Assembly (NCBI GenBank): GCA_029204225.1
Contig: CM055106.1
Location: forward strand, 14,636,393-14,696,392
Direction of reading: 5' to 3'
DNA: 60,000 nt
Source: Diphasiastrum complanatum
Lineage: Eukaryota > Streptophyta > Lycopodiopsida > Lycopodiales > Lycopodiaceae
Made by a program: the position numbers and the translations under genes. Each line of letters begins with the position of its first letter. The first letter of the stretch is position 1. The notes beneath the pieces are model-generated. The model saw nothing but the letters and a program-made list of their open reading frames with translations, was not told the origin of the DNA and did no database searches. Of the stretch, positions 55,199-60,000 are shown in pieces.

Positions 55199-58100
55199 AT
55201 GGCAACCTCAATTGGAGTCATGTTGGAAGCCAATGATAGGCTTACCTCAAGCAACTATTCATTGTGGAAAGTGAGGATGGAGTCACTTCTTGAGATGAAT
55301 GATGTTTTGGATATTGTTGTAGGTTTGGAGGAGAGACCAGCAACACAACAAGATCAATTGAGGTATGACAAGAGGGCCAAGAAGGCTCTACACATGATAA
55401 AGATGAATGTTACCAATGAACTTCTCAAGGAAGTTGGTAAGTGCACATCATCTTTGGAAGCTTCGAATTCATTGAAGAAGCTTTATGAATCCAAGTCTAC
55501 TTCTAGAGTGTTGACTCTAAGAAGGAAAGTCTTTTCTTGTTTGCAAAAGAATGAATAAAGTCCAAGTACTTTTGTTTTGAGAATGAAAGCATTGAATGGT
55601 GAGTTAGCTTGCATAGATGAAAGCATTAAGGAAGGAGAGCTTATTCAAGTGATTTTTAATGGCTTGTTGGATGATCATGCTAACATTGTTCAGAGTATTG
55701 CTATTCAAAAGACTTTGCCAAGTTTTATGGATCTTCAAGAGATCTTGATCAATGAGGAATATAGGCTTCAAGCAAGAGATGGATCTACATTGACACTTCA
55801 AGAGGATGCTATGTTCACAAAGGGCAAATTCAAGGGCAAACCCAAAAGTAAGTGGTCTAAAGGGCAAGATCAAGTGGATGCTTCTTCAAGTAACAAAGAG
55901 AATGATGGATCAAAGCTCAAGTACTTCTATTGTGGCATTGAAGGACACTTTGCAAGTGAGTGCTACAAGAAGAAGAGAGATTAAGGAGACAAGCAATCTT
56001 ACTTTTGATGAGTCTGGTTTGGATGTTCAAGATGCAAATGATGATGCTTTTGTGATATCATCATGTATGCTTGCTAATGATGGAGATCTAGATCCTTGGT
56101 GGATTGATAGTGGAGCAAATTCACACATGATCTTTCACAAAGAGTACTTCACTTCTTTGTTGGCATATGGAGATGACAAGAGGGTGATCTACACGGCCAA
56201 TGATGGTGAGTGTGCAATCAAAGGGATTGGCACAATTCCTATTTCTCTCTCTATAAATAGGAATGTTCATTTGGAGGATGTCTTGTTTATTCCATCTATT
56301 ACCAAGAATTTACTTAGTGTGAGCCAAATGCTAAGTAAAGGCCTCAAGGCGGAGTTTGATGGAGATGCTTGTTTGATCAAAAGGAAAGATGTCTTGATTG
56401 GAAAAGGTAAAAGCCAAGGGAAGTTATTCAAACTAGATGCTTGTGTATTGCTAACCAAGTTGGATGTGTTGCAAGGGAGCAAGTTTCTATTCAAGAGGTT
56501 TGGCACAAAAGGATGGGACACCTCAACTTCAAGTCATTGGAGGTAATGGCAAGGAAGAAGGTTGTGATTGGTCTTCCAAGTTTCTTAAGTGATGTCAAGC
56601 ATGTTTGTGAGTCTTGTGCTTTGTCTAAGTCACATAGACTACCTTATACTAGATCTATTTCTAGATCTACAAAGCCTTTTCAACTTGTACATTCGGATAT
56701 TCATCGATTTACTACAATTAGCAATAGTGGAGCTAAGATGTACATAACATTCATTGATGATTTTAGTAGATTTTGTTGGATCTATCTACTAAAGAGCAAG
56801 GATGAAGTGTATGATGTCTTTGTCAAGTTCAAGAATGCAAGGGAGAACCAATTTTCCACAAAGATCAAGTGCTTGAGAGGTGACAATGGTGGTGAGTACA
56901 TATCTAACAAGTTCAAGTCCTTTTATGATGAGCATGGGATCAAGAGAGAGTATACAACATCAAGGACCCCACAACAAAATGGAATGGCTGAAAGGAAGAA
57001 TATGACTTTATGTATAAGTGCTAAATCTATGAGGTTAAGTGCTAATCTTGACAAACCATTTTGGGATCAAGCTTTGTTGTGTGCCAATTTCTTGTGCAAT
57101 AGGTGGCCGAGTGCTATTTTGGATGGAAGGACACCTTTTGAGATGCTATTCAAGAGGAGGCCAAGTGTCAACTTTTTAAGAACCTTTGGATTCAAATGCT
57201 ATGTCAACATTACTCTTGATGATAGGACCAAGGGGGATCTATCTTCAAGAAGAGGTATTTTTGTTGGATATAGTGAGGTGAGTAAAGCCTACAAGGTTTA
57301 CATTCCTTCTACTAACAAAGTGATTGCTGGTAGAGATGTAATTTTTGATGAGAGGAACATTCCAAAGGTTTCTTCAAGCATGATTGATGGTAGAGTGGAT
57401 GGATCTAACATTCTTGATGTTGATGAGAAGGATCCTACTTTGGATGGTGGTGATGATGGACCTTCATCAAGTCAAAAGCCAAGGAGAACATCAAGAGAAA
57501 GACAAGTACCTTCAAGGCTCACATATGATCAAAAGGGTAAGCAAGTAGTTTCTCAAAATTATGTTGCTTTCCTAACCTCTTTGGATGAGCCTACAAGTGT
57601 AGATCAAGCAAGGAAAGAAGAGGAGTGGATCCAAGCAATGAATCTCGAGTATCAAGCTCTCATGAAGAATGGAACATGGAGATTGGTGGAGTTGCCTAAG
57701 GACAAGACAGATATTGGATGCAAATGGATCTTCAAGGTGAAGACGAACCAAGATGGATCTATCAACAAGTACAAGGCAAGGTTAGTGGCAAAAGGATATG
57801 CTCAACAACAAGGGATTGACTATGATGAGACCTTTGCACCTGTGGCAAAGATGGTAAGCAGTCGGGTCATCATTTCACTTGCTACACTTTATGGATGGGA
57901 TCTATGGCAAATGGACATTTCAAATGCATTCTTGAATGGTGATATTGAGGAGGAAGTGTACATGGAGCAACCCGAGAGCTACATTTCAAGCACCAAGGAG
58001 TTGGTATGCTAAGCTTAACACTTTTTTACTCTCTCAAGGCTTTGTTATGAGTGAGTATGATCATTCAGTTTATTATAGGTTTGCTGAAAATGATGTTACC

Positions 58101-59072
58101 ATCTTGCTAATCTATGTGGATGATATCATCTTGAGTGGTGGAGACAATCAAGATGTGGAGGATATCAAGAATGCTCTTAAGAAGGATTTTGAGGTGCATG
58201 ATCGTGGTAATTTGCATTGTATTTTGGGAATAGAAGTCATTAGATCTTCTCAATCTACTTTCATTTGTCAAGAGAAGTATGCTAATTCTATTCTAGAAAG
58301 ATTTCATATGGTAGATGCAAAAGCTATTGATACACCTATGGAGTCTCATGTAAAGCTAACTATAAGAAGTAATGAAAGATCCTTCAAGAACATTACTCTC
58401 TATAGGAAGCTAGTTGGTTCACTCATCTATCTAACCATTACTAGACCTGCTCTGAGCTATTGTGTTGGAAGATTGAGTCAATTCATGCAAGATCCTAGTG
58501 AGAAGCATTGGAAGCTAGGAAAGTGAGTTTTGAGGTACATCATTGGAACTCAAGATTTTGGCATATTGTATGAGGGATCATCACCTAATCTTTTTGGATT
58601 TTCAGATTCGGACTATGCTGGAGATGTAATGGATAGAAAATCCATTAGTGCTTATTGTATTTTCATAGGTGATGGAGCTATATCATGGATGTCAAAGAAA
58701 CAAGCCACTATCTCATTGTCATCTAGTGAGGCCGAGTACAAAGCTCTTAGACATTGCACAAAGGAGATGGTTTGGATCAAGAGGATGATCAAGGATCTTC
58801 ACTTGCTGGATTTTTAAGAGAGACCAATCATATTTTGTGACAATCAATCAGCCCAAAGAATGGCATCTAATCCTATCTTTTATGCTAGGAGCAAGCATAT
58901 TGAGATACAATATCATTTTGTGAGAGAGCAAGTCATTGCAAAGGAGGTGGAGCTTCAACATGTGTCTTCAAGGGAATGTGTAGCTGATATCTTCACCAAA
59001 TCATTGGGAAAATACTTGTTCATGAAGCATAGGACCTCACTTGGAGTGTTATCAAAGTCTATGCTAAACTAG
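55199..59072 (+). pseudogene. Copia-B gag-pol polyprotein with multiple breaks
   Basis: Gag starts at ATG 55199. A stop replaces a Glu codon (AAT GAA TAA) at 55556-55558. The zinc knuckle CGIEGHFASEC follows, with a frameshift near 55975. The protease DSG (WWIDSGANSHM) is near 56100. A frameshift falls near 56445 before WHKRMGHLNF. The integrase has RGDNGGEY (near 56880) and NGMAERKN. RT begins near 57620, and a frameshift with a short deletion at about 57995 removes the GLKQ block. YVDD is near 58110. Further stops lie at 58526 and 58817. RNase H is recognisable (SDSDYAGD, SEAEYKAL) and ends at 59072. At least five disabling changes make it non-autonomous. Confidence 0.93.
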
Positions 59073-59084
59073 TTGAAGAGGGAG
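59071..59084 (+). promoter_or_regulatory. Copia-B polypurine tract
   Basis: AGTTGAAGAGGGAG lies directly before the 3' LTR. Confidence 0.75.
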
Positions 59085-59735
59085 TGTGAAAGATTCAACT
59101 CGTTTCATCATATTTTGCTATATTTCCATATTTGGCATATTGAGGCCAAAACTTGTTTTAGACTTAGAGATTGATTTTTTAAAGTTCATTATTCTAAATT
59201 TCATTTGAATAAACACTTTTTGAAAGTGTGGAAAAGTTAGAATGCAAGTTTGAGTATATTCAAATTTGAATAGTTGGGTACATTGAATCTAGACCCAAAA
59301 TTCGTAGAGTTAGCATTTTTGCTGGGAAAGCCAAGTGGCCAAATAGAGTTTGGACCTGCTATAAAAGGATGTAACTTGTGGAGAAAGCATTCCTCTCTCT
59401 TATCTATCTCATTTTATGCTTATACATGGTTCTCTTGGGTTCTACTATCCATTGGTGCACTATCTTGGTGATTGCTTGCAATTCTATGTGTAGAATGATC
59501 TATATTTGTTATTTTTGGATCCACACGTGTAAAATACAGTAGCTTGCTGGTTTTGTATGGACAGAAACGGTACTTAATCATTTCATTCAAGTTTGATCAA
59601 GTTCTATTGGTGTTTGCATCTCATTTTGTGTGTAGATGCTGATTTTTTTACATTGGTGAGATTGGTAGTGTAGTTCTCTTTCTAACCAAAGATCATTCAA
59701 GTAGGTTGGATCTTAAGGATCTGAAATCTTTCACA
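59085..59735 (+). repeat. Copia-B 3' LTR
   Basis: It has the same length and ends as 53959-54609, with scattered substitutions throughout. The short frame at 59274-59471 is not a gene. Confidence 0.93.
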
Positions 59736-60000
59736 ATTTATTCTGTTTATTCTTGATTATGGAATCATGATTAATTTTTTTATTCTGTAAATTGTCTTAC
59801 CATAGCTAATATGTGAATATTCTATCTTGCAGTTTATGACTTGTGAATACATAGTAGCCCAGGTGTATAGATTCAGACAAGAAATTATCCTGAGCATACT
59901 GGCAAGGGCAAGGCTTCAAGAACCCCTAATTTGTCTGGCACTGCTATTGATGTTATTATAGTAAATAAAGATGAAAGAAATATAGATAACACAAAACAAG
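59736..60000 (+). pseudogene. Ulp1-H3 locus, next exon after Copia-B
   Basis: After the right ATTTA comes the rest of the interrupted intron, ending TATCTTGCAG near 59832. The following sequence encodes QVYRFRQEI, matching KVYRLQQEL in the third exon of the relic at 24.57 kb. The gene therefore continues past the window edge. Frame decay after about 59930 is likely. Confidence 0.55.

Larger units (their letters stand above)
53959..59735 (+). mobile_element. Copia-B: decayed Ty1/copia element in an intron of the Ulp1-H3 gene
   Basis: The element is 5777 bp, with LTRs 53959-54609 and 59085-59735 (651 bp each) and target duplication ATTTA at 53954-53958 and 59736-59740. The LTRs differ at many positions (clearly more than Copia-A), so the insertion is older. 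Fragments of the same family are Copia-C (27.6-29.3 kb) and Copia-G (36.7-38.7 kb). Confidence 0.96.

Overview
The window reads as nuclear DNA of a land plant. It holds two genes that look intact: a five-exon NIP-type aquaporin (20223-21899) and a single-exon MIZU-KUSSEI1-like (DUF617) gene (33081-33896). Almost everything else is retrotransposon. The predicted aromatic/arginine filter of the aquaporin (F-A-A-R) is not the usual flowering-plant NIP type and resembles what I recall for a moss NIP group. A bryophyte, lycophyte or fern is therefore possible, but this is a weak inference.

Layout. 1-1199: old repeat with four copies of a two-box motif. 1200-18426: a mosaic of a GC-rich, apparently non-coding LTR family (called GC-LARD here), with pieces in both orientations and one near-complete element (10825-14825). 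It is split at 2815-8970 by a young Copia element (Copia-A) that has 681-bp LTRs, a CTAAT target duplication and an uninterrupted 1322-codon polyprotein on the minus strand. 18427-23434: aquaporin gene and flanks. 23450-23535: tiny tRNA-like insertion with a 15-bp target duplication. 24.0-24.9 kb: decayed gene of a Ulp1-like (C48) protease family. 25.7-30.9 kb: broken Copia and Gypsy-like pieces. 32.4-32.6 kb: long hairpin. 33.1-33.9 kb: MIZ1-like gene. 35.8-45.6 kb: fragments of at least three Copia families, a Copia/Gypsy chimera and a solo-LTR candidate. 45632-50418: a Gypsy-like element (Gyp-D) with a 24-bp minisatellite directly before a three-zinc-knuckle gag ORF. 50.4-52.1 kb: further Gyp-D pieces. 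52119-60000: a decayed, partly duplicated Ulp1-like gene that also encodes a histone H3-like fold, interrupted by an older Copia element (Copia-B, 53959-59735, target duplication ATTTA).

Most unusual content. The best candidate for something undescribed is the H3-like module joined to a Ulp1-like protease (52.1-53.8 kb, with the downstream exon resuming at 59.8 kb). In one reading frame, broken by a single TAG, the order is H3 alpha2-alpha3 region, basic linker, polyproline, Ulp1 N-terminal half. In the second copy the protease HW segment runs in frame into a second H3-like segment. Both copies carry disabling changes here, so this locus is probably a relic of a family that may be intact elsewhere.

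Relations between parts. The aquaporin and MIZ1-like genes show no sign of working together. The repeats are nested: Copia-A lies in GC-LARD, Copia-B lies in an intron of the Ulp1-H3 gene, and Gyp-D lies in an old Copia RNase H. Three element families share one short motif just upstream of the polypurine tract.
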